NCBI GenBank assembly: GCA_036850595.1
Contig: CM072154.1
Span: 19,661,330-19,725,329 of the forward strand
DNA: 64,000 bases
Reading direction: 5' to 3'
DNA from: Rhyacichthys aspro
Lineage: Eukaryota > Chordata > Actinopteri > Gobiiformes > Rhyacichthyidae
The position numbers and the translations under genes are program-made. This document shows, piece by piece, positions 49,030 through 62,610 of the stretch. The notes beneath the pieces are model-generated. The model ran no database searches, was not told the DNA's origin, and worked only from the letters and a program-made list of their open reading frames with translations. Every line of letters starts with the position of its first letter. Positions within the stretch are counted from its first letter, which is position 1.

Positions 49030-50329
49030 ACTGCTGGAGGATAAGCACATTGACATTTCATCTTGAAAGTAACATGAATGTGTGTCTATTACTCTCTGTG
49101 AGCATGTCCCTGCAGGGCTACCGTAGATGCTGTAGTCTGTGGAAAGGAAGGTTGTGAGGTGTAGCGCTGCAATCTGAAAATGTAAGTAAGTGTTTAAAGA
49201 TATTTGTCAGCTCTGTTTATTCTAAGCTCCACAGGAACAGCTCAAATGTTCCTCCAAATGTCAGTATGTCCTCAACAGGAAAATGGACCATTAATTACTC
49301 ACATTTTTATCCAACCTCCTCATTTTTCTGACCTTTAAGTGCTTGATTATTTCTGTCAGACGTGTCCAGTTGTATCAGTACGAGTGGTTGGTTAAACCTC
49401 ATATTGAGTGATGTTTCTCTTAAACTTTCTGTATATTTTCGGTCGCCACGATTTCCAAAACCAACAACTAAAGCGGATTTACTGTAATAATATTTAAGTT
49501 ACATTTTGAACTCTAACTTTTCAAACACACTCCAGGCACAGCGCTTGAGCCAACACAATCAAACCTGCCACCGACAGTGACAAACACAAATATTCCAGTC
49601 AGTACAAATGAACTACATGCACTGCTTTTGAAGCCTCGAGACCGTCCCGCTGCAGGCTTTAAAGGTGGCCTGTTTAATGTCCCAGAAACCCTTGTGGTGC
49701 CATGACTTTCCAAGCTCAGAAACAAAGGTAAACATGGTACCACCTTAAAATTTATGAGACATTAAATTTCTTTCCATTAAATTCCAGTCAATCCATCATC
49801 ATTAGGGCTTTTGTAAATAATCACAGGCCCGTAGCACGACTCCTGCAGAGGCCAGAGGGAAGACTGTGTTTGGACATGTGTTTGAGGAGATTGTTGGAGG
49901 AGGGTGACACAAATTATATCTCTGAGGTTTTACACAATGTTTTACACTAGCATTGTTGTGAGATGCATTCACAGTCGGATACATGAAGGTTCTTATCAAA
50001 GTTAATGTTTTTGAAGCAGGAAAAATTGATCTTAATTGATGTTCACAACTGGGTCATTGTATCTCCAAAGCTGTAACTCGACACTGAAAGGACAACTGTG
50101 GAGCTATACCAGTATTAAATGCTACATCTGCCTGAGAAACCAGTTTTCTGCAGTGACAGAAGCTGCTAGTGATGGACTACATGAACGTTCAACTGAGAGA
50201 TCAGCAAAACATGAGGAAAGCTTTGATACTGTTATATTAAACAGTTAATAGTAGTTGTATAAATCAATAATTTCATGAAATGTTACAGCAAGAGTGGTAT
50301 TGTTAATTATAGTACTGCAATTTGTGACG
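49030..50329. other. Unique-looking intergenic or intronic sequence
   Basis: AT-rich sequence between the minisatellite and the CpG-rich segment. I see no gene, RNA or repeat with confidence. Confidence 0.5.
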
Positions 50330-51215
50330 GAGCACGCCCGTCAATGAGTAGTGAGCGCATGCGCTCACAAAGGAACCCACGAACTCGCGCTGGCCACGCA
50401 CACATTTTCACTCACACTCGCTAATTCCCCGGTTACCCCGCTGGTTCATTAATACGCACCCGACACACGATCAACGCCTTTTTACCGTTTTCCTGCCGCT
50501 TTTATGCTCCAAAGGTGCACACTTGAGAGCGTTAGCTTGGGTCATTCATACATGCTAGCACTTACCTGTTTCCCTGTGTTACCTGACGCTGCGCGTCTCA
50601 GCCAAACCGAGCCATAACTTCCGGGTGGTTTAAATGGGCGCGCGCGCTGGGGCTGATCACGTGATGCGCATTAGGTCACCTAAACATAAAAACCTATAAC
50701 TGCTTTTCAGTCATCCTTTAGTAATTATTATTTATATGTTGTTGTATATGAGAACTGCCCACATGTTTATGTTTCAACTGTTTGTTTAGTGATTTATATT
50801 TTGTGTAATACTGAAGCCCAATGGGAGGGGCCAGAGGGGTATTTAGAGGAGCCATTTCAAGCCTGTATTCAGTCTAGTTTTGAGCAGTTACAGTGCAGTT
50901 AACGTTGGCTGAGAGCACTCTGAGCTCTGTGTTTGAGTTTTTGTAGTGATGGCGAGATGAAGCCAAATGTTTCACAAAAATGTTCATTTCTCGAGGCTTC
51001 ATGTGAACACAAACCCCTGCTGGTCAAAGACTGTTACACAGCCAGATATATTATCAATATGTAACGCACTCAATAGGCTGTTGTCCTGTAACAGTGCAGC
51101 CATGGGAATGGCTGCCAAGTAAAAGAAAATCAGTTAATGTTGATAAATGTACCTAATGTACAGTATCGTTCATGTAATACTTTGACAAATAAATGAAACA
51201 AACAACATTCTAGTT
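50330..51215 (+). mobile_element. Possible solo LTR with CpG-rich 5' part
   Basis: It starts tgtgacgg. The first 330 bp hold about 30 CpG by hand count and an 18-bp perfect palindrome (50351-50368). A GC box (gggaggggcc) and TATA-like gtatttaga lie at 50824-50846, and AATAAA at 51189-51194 is followed by about 20 bp to the end. That order (promoter, then poly(A) signal) fits an LTR. No matching second LTR, internal gag/pol frame or flanking short duplication was found. Alternative: a CpG-rich promoter fragment followed by an unrelated repeat. Confidence 0.35.
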
Positions 51216-51216
51216 T

Positions 51217-51288
51217 TGTTGTTGGTGCGCCAATGGGACTCGACCTTCTCATCTCCTGCAAGAGTACTAACTGCTCCACCACAGATTA
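51217..51288 (-). mobile_element. tRNA-like sequence (degenerate)
   Basis: On the minus strand ctgtggtggagcagttagta precedes ctcttgcaggagatgagaag and then gtcgagtcccattggcgcac, ending in CCA. The gtcgagtccc is a B-box-like core with one base missing, and ggagcagttag resembles an A-box. The 5' side does not pair with ttggcgca, so it is not an intact tRNA gene. It could be a SINE head, or the plus-strand reading TGGTGCGCC could be a primer-binding site just after the LTR-like segment. Confidence 0.4.
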
Positions 51289-51464
51289 GATAACAGATTT
51301 TACCAGGTGCAACATGGCAATACAATGGAATGTAATATTACTTGGCAAATTATCAGTAAATCATTTGGCTTATGTTTGAATAACTCATAATGACAGGGGC
51401 ACATCTGTTGTTGCAGTGTTTCAACAAGGTCAGGGACAGTGAATGTGCTTGCAAGGGGGAAGTG

Positions 51465-51560
51465 ATTTTTTTTTTTTTGGGGATAATTTTTTTTTTTTTT
51501 CCCTTCCTCCTTCCTTTTTCCCCCCCCCCCCCCCCCTTAAAAAAAAAATTTTGGGAGGTT
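51465..51560. other. Homopolymer-damaged patch (T, C, A runs)
   Basis: Successive runs of T, G, T, C, T, C (18), A and T occur with almost no other bases, in the style of the patches at 2726 and 24274. Confidence 0.65.
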
Positions 51561-53096
51561 TTTCTCATTAAATATTTTTCCTTTTTGGCTGTTTTGCTCT
51601 TTGGACACTGGCACAATAAATACCACTTGAACACGCATTTCCGACTTTGCCTGGGTTTGATTAGAGCCCCGCCACACAATTTTTTATAGTTCTGTTTCTA
51701 TGTTTTTTTGTTTGTTTTTTTTTAAAGATGCACCAAATTCCTAAAAGTCCCTTGATGATGGACAAAACTATTTTCTGAAATCTCTTTTGTAAAATGATTC
51801 TCAATGAACATTTCTTAACCAACGACTGTCTATTATCAGAACCACTTCTTTTAATCAAACTTAAAGTAACACGATGCACTTTTATTTAAAAAATATTCAG
51901 TGTTTCATTGAACTCTGTGAGCCGTTCTGACACTATTCGATCACATAATTCTATTCTCGGTTCAGGGCATGTGTTTTTAAATTCAATTATTAAAGCTAAA
52001 ACAGTCACTGGAAAAGACTAAAGCAACTCTGACCTCAACTGTGTTAATAGAACAAATGTTTAACCCACACTTTACTCTAACCTCAACTATATTCTAGACT
52101 CAAATACCTTTATACCCAGTGGCAAATATTTAGGCACACAGCATTCATTTCTTTCAACTTCCAAGTCATTAAAGAGAAATAAATTTGTGTTTTGTATCTT
52201 GAGTATTTGCACTAAAATCAATTGAACATACATTTATTCACACATTTACATCACATTTCCAGTTACTCCTCTATTATCCCTTTATTAATGTTGTGTCCTC
52301 ATGTTTTGACCAGCTCGATCAGTTTCTCTTGAAGTCCTTTATCTCGCCTTTCATCTGCTCTCTTATTTCTCTTGCCCCCGTTTACCTGCCCCGCTCTGCT
52401 CCTCAGCTGGTTCTTTTTGTCCCTCTTTACCTCCAGCAGTAAACCTTGTGACCCCGCTCTCTCAGGTGATGCTGGTTTGGGCGTGTGAGACGGGGCAGAT
52501 TTGATTGGAGCCGACACAGATTGTAAATCACAGAGTATAGCTTCTCGTGATGGGAATAGATCTCTCTTTCACTCACACAGCTCAGTGAAATGTATCTGAG
52601 TGTTGTGGTGGATTGGTAACATGTGGGGGTATAGGTCAAGTAAAGTATAGTCTAAAAGGACAATACAACAGAGACATTTACAAAGAATGTATTCACCAAC
52701 ACTGGAAATGATGAAATACTGAAAAAGAGAGCAACGTATTGTTACAGCGTCAACATAACATACATTCATTTTACTTTTGGAAACAACATGGCTCTGTTTC
52801 GTTCAATTTATTACTGCACATTTTTCTAAACATATCTATTTGATCTTTTAATTTATGAGCTTTTCACAAGAAAACCAGAATTCTTTAGGTTATATGTGAA
52901 GTAAAGGCCGGAGATAACACAGAGAAAGTGCATTTTCAGAGCAGAATACATCTTTTTACAGTGAAACAGCGCAAAAAAAACAGAGAAAAGGGAGGCAACA
53001 TGAAAGAGGGATAAATATTGGCAATTCAATCATGTAATGTTTATCGAGATGGAGATAATTGCCATTCTGACGATTAAGTCTAAAGCTAAAGGTTTT

Positions 53097-53150
53097 GCAG
53101 AGGAAAAACTGGCCTGGATTTACTTTTTTAATAAAAGAAAAGCATGAGAA
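53097..53150 (+). repeat. Dispersed repeat, copy 2 (partner at 3841-3896)
   Basis: Shares gaggaaaaa, a tttttttaataaaagaaaag-like core and catgaga with the copy at 3841. Confidence 0.55.
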
Positions 53151-54712
53151 GGGATTTATTTTAGGCTTTGTTTTATAAATTGTTGCAAATATAGTAAGTT
53201 TTATATTCTAAATATCTTATTAGAAGGAAAAGCTTTTATTTTGAAATGACAGTGGGATATTAGAGTGTCTGAAGATCACACGTCATGCTTTGAAATGATG
53301 TGATTGTGTTATTTTTCATCATAAAGCTCTCTCCTCTTGTCTTCTCAAACCATCACCACTGACCTCAGTAGTTACAGATTTGCTTAATTGCTACGCTACT
53401 ATATAAACCTAATCTTATTGTGTTACATTATCAAGCTTGTTCAAGAGCAGAGACTTACAGAGACATTCATACAATCAGATTTAAAGTTAATGTAAATGAT
53501 AACATGTACCAACTGTATTTTTATACCAACTGTATTACTGTAAAGCTAGTATTTCTGCTGCTAAATGGTGTCACTGAAGTGGTCTTAACTGCCTTGAAGC
53601 TGAACTGTGTCCATTTCTTTGAGTCACTGTAATCCTCTGCTCTTCTCAAATGACAAAGTTAAAAGTGAATTGGACCTGAACTTGAAAAGAGGTGCGACAG
53701 AAAGAGGAAACTCTCCTCTCGGCCGCTGCTGTGATCGTTGATGCAGAAAGTGTAACGTGGCTCCACTGGGCACGCTCCGTAGCGCCGCTGGCTCGGTCCG
53801 GACACAAGTGAAGTCAGCTCGGCCTTTTAAGAGAAAAAGGAAAAGAGTGGACGCTCGACTGAGAGTCAGCGAAGCGTCACGACTTTTATTTCAGTGTTTA
53901 AGGGTCAGAACAAAGGAGGAGGAAGAGGAGGAGTGGGAAAGTGAAACATGAACAGATTTGAGTTTATTTCTTCATCAAAAACTCCCATCAGTTACTATTA
54001 GGTTCAAACGACTAAAAAATAAACTTGACCTACACTGAGGCCTCTTTCTTTCTGGGTCTTAGCAGAAAAAGATCACAGAGGGCAAGCCCTACATGTTGAG
54101 AATAAAAGAAGAAGAATGAAATTACCTTGAAATGGGTCATGGAGTTTCTTATCCATGTTCCTGAATCTAAAGTACAATCATTTGTCTAATGCACTTATTC
54201 CTGAAGAGCTGTTACTGATTTACAGTTTGGATTTTGTTTGAACAGATAATGCAGACATATTTCAGCCACTTAAGATCAGATTGACAGAGCAAAAAGACAG
54301 TTTATAAAGGCCTAAACAGGGAGATTTAAAACAAATGTACACAAATGTACAACTACAGTTCCTGAAGTATACCACTATGGCTTGGTCCTTGAATGTATTT
54401 TAATAATAGAAGGCACTAAGAGGAAACCTGCTTGTACGAAGAATACCACAAATCCTCAATAAAAGCCTCTGTTCTGGTCTCATCTTCATGCAGTTCCCTC
54501 TTTACTATATTAACCTAAATCATTTAAAAAGTGTCTAAACCAGCTGTTTATAAGTCACAATATGGTTTAAGTTGGTTAATTGTATTTTTTCTGCTTTTGT
54601 CACATAATTATAAAATCTGTTGGTTTGGATACGCAATTTTTTTCTTGGATTGGGTTAAAAAAAGTTCAGGAATCTTCTGTGTAAAAATGAGACCATGAGA
54701 CATCATCAAGCC

Positions 54713-54737
54713 TTTATTATTATTATTATTATTATTA
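54713..54737 (+). repeat. (TTA)n microsatellite
   Basis: Eight trinucleotide units. Confidence 0.9.
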
Positions 54738-57700
54738 AGGATTTTAAGAAATTAGAATATTCAGCCCACACTTGCAAACCTGGGCCATTCACATGCTCTC
54801 ATGGGGTCAGGAAGGCTCTTATTGGCTGTTGATCCACACACACTGTCAACACTGAATCAAAAAAACAGTGGAAAATCCTACAGAAAGTGTCTATTCCAGC
54901 AAGATAATTATTGGTAATGCATTTATACAGTGTTTATTTGGAGGTACAAAGCCTAAAAGTTACAATAGTGTTCATGAAATCTTGTGTGTTAATGTTTTTA
55001 TTAATGCGTGTGTTAAATGGCTGATCATACATTTTCTGATCAGACCTCGTGACGACCGGAGCTGTTCAGAGACTGTTTTCCGAAGGGGCCACAGTGTGAC
55101 TGGGCCTCATTATGATGCAAAATGTGGCACCAAAACAAGTGGGACAATCTCTTTTGATGGCACACACTGCTCTGAGGGACTTTTAAACCTTAATTGGTGG
55201 TTTAAACCTCCATAAACGCACATGCATGTTTATAAAAGCTGGTTTTAACTAAATAAACCCGACAGTGTTGGCTACACCCCTCTGTACATAAACACGGGAA
55301 ATAATGAGCTGCTTTTAGCCGCATAAATATGAATGTGTTTTTAATGGCAGCATAAATACAGGTTTGTTTTCTCTGTGGTTTTGACACTTCTTCTGATCCT
55401 GCTTTTACTGATGAAGCCCAGACCGCCCCTTTAATCTCTCTCAGCCCCCGCTTTACCTTTAAGACCGCCTTTAAACGTATGGCAAACATAACTCACACTT
55501 AATGCTTTTGTAGTAAAGGAATCCATTTAGGAACTTCAGGGTTTAAACGTTTAGATCTCACGTAGCTGATGTTAATTTATGATAAACATATGTCAGGTGT
55601 CATTTTAAATCAGGTTTAATCTGATTTAGGTAAAGCTGATGATAAGATGTCGTATAAATCACATCATTTCTTACAATGTTATGTAAATGTACAGGTCTGT
55701 GGACCAACTTCAAAACGCATCCTATTCTTTCTTCTTTTTCCGCTTTGTTAGGTCAATAACTTCATGATCATCAGTCATCAATCATGAGCTTTTTGTGATA
55801 TTAATGCAAAAAGTCACATCGTTTTAACCAAAAATGGCCACAAATAATAATAGTTCTAACTCATTCATCATTTTCAGGTCACCTAGCAACAAAGATGCCA
55901 CTAGCAACCGCTGCTACGACAATGCAGCTATTATTAGCATTTTTACACAGTATTGAAGCTCAATCTAAAACCTGCTAAAGAAACACTTGACAGCTAAAGT
56001 GTATTGCCTTGTTTAAAATGTAATTAAACCCCAAATGTTAAAATTAATCTAATGTTGAAATGTATTTGAAGGCATTTGTAATTAATTAACGTTGATGTTA
56101 AAAAGATAACAGTATTAAAAAAGATAATTAAGTTGAAGATAAAGATAATTTAAAAAGAGAAAAGTTTTTAAACTAAAAATGAGAATGAGATGAACTACCA
56201 CAAAATAAACACGCGACAATGATACTGTGCTCCTACATAACAGTAGATTAAGAAAAATCTCTTCTTTAATCCATTTTATTCACAAAGATGTAAAAATAAA
56301 AAAGTCGCCCAGGCAACACTAACAGTATCTGAGGATTACTCTGAACTCTGACAGTGTTACGATCACAGGTGACACACTGTAGCTGTAAAACTGGCTCCTG
56401 AACCTGATCCTAAACCTTTAGTGAGTTTAAACTTGAGTGAGGTCAAAAGTCAAGAGGCTCATTAAACTGAGAGAGCGATGATTGACTCACAGTATCCTCT
56501 CAGTTCAGTGACGGCCGGTCTATTCATTTGTCAGTATTGTAAAACTTTAGGAGTCCACATAAATCCAGGTGGTTCACATGGACTTGTGCTCGATAAGTCC
56601 CCCTCAGGCCCACGCAGCTCGACTCAAAACACAGTCAAACATATTAAAACAGAGCTCTCTTCTGCCCTCGAGCTAATTTCCTATTTCCACACGGCGCCTC
56701 GTCCTAATCCTTGGTCTCAATCGGCTGAAATTACTCCTGGAGGTAAATTCTACATACATAAACTCAGCCCTGGACACACAAACACACAAATCCCCCAAAG
56801 TGGCTCTGGTCTTTGAGCCACACAGAGGCAGATTTAATCACTATGTTTACATTCTCACTAATTCCACAGTTTTATCAAATCTGATTATTTTTATTTCTCA
56901 CGTGCAACTGTGTGGTATATGGAAACAGAATGAGCATCTGCAAACACTAAATAAACTGGGATAAAGTTGAAAAAGCTGCTGGTATTTAGTGCAGTTATCA
57001 TTATCATTTTATAGTTATAGTTGCTATGGTTACTAGCTGGCGTAGTAATATATAATATAAATGGAGTCTGTATCTGTATCAGCCAATCAGAGAAGAGTAT
57101 TTAGTTTTAGGAGCATTATTTACGCAAAAATACAGTGGATTTTTTTAATTAATTTTGTTTTTACTGATTTTAACCAAACTTGAGAACAGAAAAACAAGAG
57201 AAAGAGAAAGTCACAGAATAAACTACAACATTTGGAGATGTCAGACAAGTTTACTATGTAGACTTGTTTTAAGGGCTTACCATCTCAGAAGCATAACTTC
57301 ATTAGACATTTTTAAATTAATATGATAAAGCTGACCTTTTATTTTGAAAGTTAAAAATGAAAAGCGTCTAATGGATGAAAAAAAACATAAATTAATAGAT
57401 TAACAAAGCTTTAAGTGTTAATATGCTGAAAAACAATGAAGTACGTGGCACAAATTTGATTCTCTGAACTTAACCTCTCAAATGTAGAAAAAAAAACCAG
57501 ACTGTGATCTTGAGTCTTTCAGTTTTCTGTCAGATCTTGTTAATTCAGAAAACCTTGTTACATCACAGACACGGTATTCTTAAAGGACAGTCATATTTGT
57601 GATCGAAACATTATTTGACATCTTTAATTTGCAGCAATCAAATTTCTTCGAGATGATTGCCGTGGACATAAACAAAGCTGTTCTTTCCCGAGGTCTTAAT

Positions 57701-60264
57701 CAGGTCTGAATGTCGCGGCGAGAGCGAAGACGGCGGCTCGGAGCGCACAGCAGCACCTCTCAAACACAAATACACTTCGTACAATTCATTCCACAAACCC
57801 AGGCCGGCGGTGGGCTGCAGACTCCCGAGGGACACGCAGATTAGGCACAGCCAAAGCCACTAATCCCCTCACATACCTGCACACACGGAGCAGCGGCGAG
57901 AGTTCGTTCAGACGGCCCACTGTGAGGTCAGCGGGGTTACACTTCAGTAAGACGTAAGAGAAGGACTGGTTTTTGATTTCTTATTACACTAAACTTGTGC
58001 TGACATCTGGTGCATAAACAGAGAAGATATAAAACAAAAACTGATTCTTGGCACACTTTTAAATGTCAGATTCGTCATTCTTTCTCTAAAATCACACGGT
58101 TACTTACTGTTAACACAATCTCTTTTCTAAATCAGGCTTGTTTATAGATCATTTTCTTTTTGTGTCTCCCAGTGCACGATGTTTAAAAACAGAAGGTCAA
58201 GAAGTGCAAGAAGTTGAAGGTTTATATCTTGAACGAGCCCCCGTTTGTCCTTAAATGTCTCAGGGTTCTTAAGGTGAGAAATCACACAGAGAAATCATAA
58301 AATAAGGATAAATTAAGATAGAAAAAGATAAGAATTTCAAAATTTATTAGTAAAGAAATAAAAACAAAAATGAAAATAAGCACTTCCAGCACTTTAAGCT
58401 GCTTATTATTTAAAAAGTTGTTTAACAAATTTATTATTATTTAGATTAAAATTCCTAAGGCTTCACAGTCTAAGAACCTGTTATAATGGGGTTTATACTA
58501 AATCACCTGTTTCAATAATAAAGGCGCTAATAATCTCAGTTAACAAAGCTTAATATATAAAAATTGGTTAATAACCCAGATCCATGACGACGGAACTTCT
58601 CACAAATGTCAGAAGACAAAACATCTCAGGTCTATCATCTTTAATAATATTTTAAACACTACAGCAACATAAAAGATGGTAATTTCAGGCTGTATTTTGT
58701 TTTGAAGTTAAACCTTAAGTGATTACTCAGATCTAAAGCTGTAAAACAAATACTAAGGAATTTACTAGTTCTTGCTTTAAGTGTTTAAGTAGGTCACTTA
58801 ACAGAAAACCTCTCCACACTCTGAAAACTTTACCACAAGTATCTGATGGTTTCACAGCAGCGACGCTAACTGTGGCGTAACTAAGACGAGGTCACGGGGT
58901 CAAAGGTTAAAACCACACTGGCTCCTACTGGGAGATTTGGTTTCCTAATGTGTTTCTATGTGTCTGTGTCGTCCCGCTGACCACCAACTCAATATCCTGA
59001 CTGGTTTGGTATGTCCACACTCAGATGTTTGCCGTTCGTCTTTAACTTCCTCCCTCCGTGGATTTAAACTGTTTTCTTCTGATTTCCGATTGTTACTTTC
59101 TCATCGCTCAAGTATTTTCACTGTTCTCGTCTTTTTTACTTTGATTCGTCCTCCACTCTGTCATTTCCTATACTTTTCAAAGGTCTTTTCACTGTGTCCA
59201 CTTATGCACTTAATCCATCATAGCGCCGCTGTCCCTTTCCCCAGAGGCCCGTCGAGGGAATATTCAGCCCCAAACTGAAAGCAGATTATACTTTCTTCTT
59301 AAAACGAGAAGATGAAGAAGGGAGCAGAGCCACTTTTAATGGATTATCGCTCTGAGCCCGGAGGAAAGTCAGGGATCCTCGTCCACTTCTGAGGGATTAC
59401 CTTTCTGCCCCAAATGGACAATGACCCGGAAGGTTTTTAAAATCTGTCCAGCAGGTGAGGCTTTACCAAAACACTCAGAGTATTTTGTTTTAGGATTATC
59501 ATTAGGTTGATCCATGTCATGTTTCTGTTGGTGGTCCCATCAGTCGAGTAGAGTTAAAACATGACAAATCCACTTGTGTCGTAAGTTCAGTCAGGCCACT
59601 TTAAAATAAACAATGTCATTTCTCTTTTTCCTGATACTAATATAGTGTCTGGGCTTTTTAAAACACTCTATACAAAAATCTCTTTTCAATTTTTTCAGCA
59701 GAAGGTTTACTCTACAAAAACGTAGGACTTTCTAATTATTTCACCAAACAGGTTGCTTGCTTTCTGTAGTAAAAAGATCACATTTTTAATAGAAGCAGCA
59801 GTTAGGACTCCTGTTGTTGTTAATATACTGCTATAGTTGAGAGACACACACTGTTGGCTGTAAAGTCCCACATGGCAAAAGCTGAGAAAACAGAAATAAA
59901 ATAATAAAATAATATATAGGGAGAATCTTCTGGCTGCATTTGATGGTCTGTTTGACACTGCAACCGTTATGTGACAATGTAGAATCCAGATGAAGAGGAC
60001 ATTGTATCTGCATTAGCCACTGTTTGTCAGATTGCACCATCTTGGGATAAAGGCAGTGCAACAGTAAAAAACAAAAAGCAAAATCTCCAGACTGAAAAAA
60101 TGGTGCTTTTGCATTTTGCTCCAGTGAAACTTCAAATGTGTCCTTAGCTTATATATGACAAATATAAATATGGATATAATGGCAAACTTCATCACATTTC
60201 TTTTGAAGGCTTCATAGTGAATTTTTTAAATTTAAAGTTGTTGTTTTGTTTTTTTTTGTTTTTT

Positions 60265-60651
60265 TTGTCGAGCCGTTGAGTTTTCTAATGCGGCCCGTCG
60301 AGCATTTACAAATTATTTATAATTAAAGACAGCATTTATTTGGCCATTTTCCTTCAATGCCTTGTACTTTTGCTAAAGCTACCATCATAAATACAGAAAA
60401 TATCCATTCACACTTCAAGTTTTTAATGGAATGGACAGAGATATTTTAAACTTAAGTCTTAGTCGTTGCAGTTTTTCAAAGATCATAATATCAGCCTCCA
60501 CCTTTCCACTAAACATTAAACTAACCAGTCTGTGCAAGAAATGACAATTTACAGGTTTTCTCATGTAATTTGTATTAGTTTATAGTTAAATGGTCCAGAT
60601 TTTAAAACCCAGTGTGGCCCTTGAGCCTAAAAGTTTGCCCACTCCTGCTCT
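60265..60651 (-). mobile_element. hAT-like element remnant
   Basis: The right end reads gtggcccttgagcctaaaag then tttgcccactcctg; its complement CAGGAGTGGGCAAACTTTTA is a typical hAT-family terminus (CAGGGGTGGGCAAACT). The left side carries gcggcccgtcgagc but no matching terminus. No target duplication could be paired. This family differs from the minisatellite-bearing one. Confidence 0.5.
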
Positions 60652-62248
60652 AACCTCGTCCCACAGTGGACACACACTGGAGGTAAGCTGAGGTTTATCA
60701 TCATGTCCTAGGACACTAACAGTGTGATCAGGAATCAAACCCACACCCGGCAGGTCTAACACAAGTCCTGTTTTGCGTGATCGGTCTGAACTATCCACGT
60801 CTATGAATGGAGTGTGTATCTGCTGATGAGGTCATGTGACTGTTCACCTGCGTCTCATTACGTCTCCTGTGTCTCGTGTTAATCAGTGAAACGAGGAGCA
60901 GCTGCTGCGGCTGGAAGTGTGTGTGTGTTTCTTATCACGGAACGAAGATGCTTATTGTTGAGTGCAGCTCCGGTGGAGACGTCTCTGAGCGGAGGTCTTT
61001 ATGAAGTCCGCAGCGCTGTTCGGCACAAGACTGATTATCGTTCTGCTCCGAGACGACTGAAACCAGAAACCGGGCTTTTTCACAGGAGCCCACAATAGGA
61101 GGACGTAAGGAACAGAAGAAGAAGAAGAATGTGGAGAGAGATAAAGCAGGGAAGGCGTCGGTCCAATGAGCAGGATCAAAGAAGTGGATGTATTTTAAAT
61201 GGATGACGAAAGCCAGCTTCTGTCTTTAGGTACATTAATAAAAAGCAGAATAAAATGGCCTTTTTGCAAAATGTCCAGCCTTTTTACTCAGTGCACCAGC
61301 CCTAAAGAGTAATGGCACTTTCCGATAGCCGCCTTATACTTGAAATGGTAAAAATCTGGGCCTCAATGTCAAATTAAACACTTCATGAGTTTGTCTTTGG
61401 TCTGACACTTAACTATCTTCCCATTTATTATTCATTTCAATCCCAAAAGCCTTGTTATGCTGTATGACCTTAATTTGCACCTATATGTTAAAAGAGCACC
61501 TAAAACTGCTCGCGGAGATCCATTTGGGTTTTATCTTTTTGGTGAGTGAAGCCAATCAATCCACCTCTGTTTACATCATCTCTGTACGAAGGACACAACA
61601 TGAAACACAGAGCGGAGAAGAAGACTGAACGGGGATAATGTAAGACTTGGGAGGTTCCTGGTCTCCACCGAGTCTCTCTTTTTAATAATGAGAACGTCAT
61701 GACATGGGGCCTCTTCGGGCTTTATCCATCTCTCGATCCCCTTCTCTGTCCTTCACTCAAAGTTGTTTTCTTTCATGCCCGTCTCTTTTTGTTCTCCCCC
61801 AAAACCCTTTCCTGTGAGCCATCAGCGCACATGTATAAATTCATTAATCTGAAGGTGATTTACATACCAAAAGTCTGCCTTCTGTTGGATTCCCTTTGGA
61901 GTCGATCCGAGACGGTTATTAATGATTAAACAGTGATTAGCGACGCGTCCTCCTTTTGACTTTCTCCTGTGATGTGGCATGAATAAATCACTAATCTATG
62001 CCACAAAATACCCCAAAGTCTCTGCGGAGGAATGTAAATGCTGCTTTACCCCGGTCTGACCTTGAAATTTGGGATTCAGAGAAGATCAAAAAGTTCAACA
62101 AAGCACTTCACGATCTCACATTTTAATTTAAGGTTATGGCAGCACTTAAAACTAGTAGAGTAGAAATGAACAGATAAAACCACTAGGGAGCAGGCAAAGT
62201 TCAACAAGAAACTCAAACAATGTTGAAGCAATTTAATCATCCATATTA

Positions 62249-62252
<4 letters not shown>

Positions 62253-62281
<29 letters not shown>
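62253..62281 (+). repeat. (TA)n microsatellite
   Basis: About 14 dinucleotide units. Confidence 0.95.
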
Positions 62282-62285
<4 letters not shown>

Positions 62286-62545
62286 CTTTTAGCTGTGGAA
62301 TGTCAAGTCTCATCTAAAAAAACAAACAAAAAAACAGTCTTGGATTCATTTTAAATATCATTTTTAGACTTTTTATCAGAGGAATATATTTGCCTTCGGA
62401 TAACATGACATTAATTGCTTATTTATTCCACATAATGACAATGCCACAAGTAAAAAGTTATCAAAAGCCTCTTTTCCACCGCACAAACTTTTTTCATTTA
62501 ACCATTATTTTGAAAAACCTCTGCGCATTTCCACCGACATTACAT

Positions 62546-62610
62546 TATCAGAATTAGAATCAGAATTTCTTTATTCATCCCCAAAGAGAAATTCTTTTTT
62601 GTTACAGACC
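62546..62610 (+). repeat. Retroelement-tail-like repeat (agaatcagaatttctttatt)
   Basis: tcagaattagaatcagaatt is followed by tctttattcatccccaaaga and gaaattctttttt. From memory this is the common teleost repeat ending tttattgatcccngggggaa. The host family is uncertain. Confidence 0.5.

Larger units (their letters stand above)
51561..60260. other. No gene established; AT-rich sequence with small repeats
   Basis: Apart from the repeats at 53.1 and 54.7 kb, I recognise nothing with confidence. CpG-richer stretches occur at 53700-53890 and 57700-57920. The 115-codon plus frame at 54868-55215 and the 112-codon frame at 56478-56816 have no domain or splice support. Confidence 0.45.

Noticed and set aside
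47350..49061. Overlapping minus-strand frames of 420, 332, 283 and 153 codons
   Set aside because: They are translations of the 20/22-bp minisatellite in all three frames. The unit simply lacks stops on that strand; no coding signature.
51096..51115. 8-bp inverted repeat gcagccat/atggctgc
   Set aside because: Too short to be notable; within the LTR-like segment.
54868..55215. 115-codon plus-strand frame
   Set aside because: No recognisable family, and flanking sequence lacks convincing exon borders.
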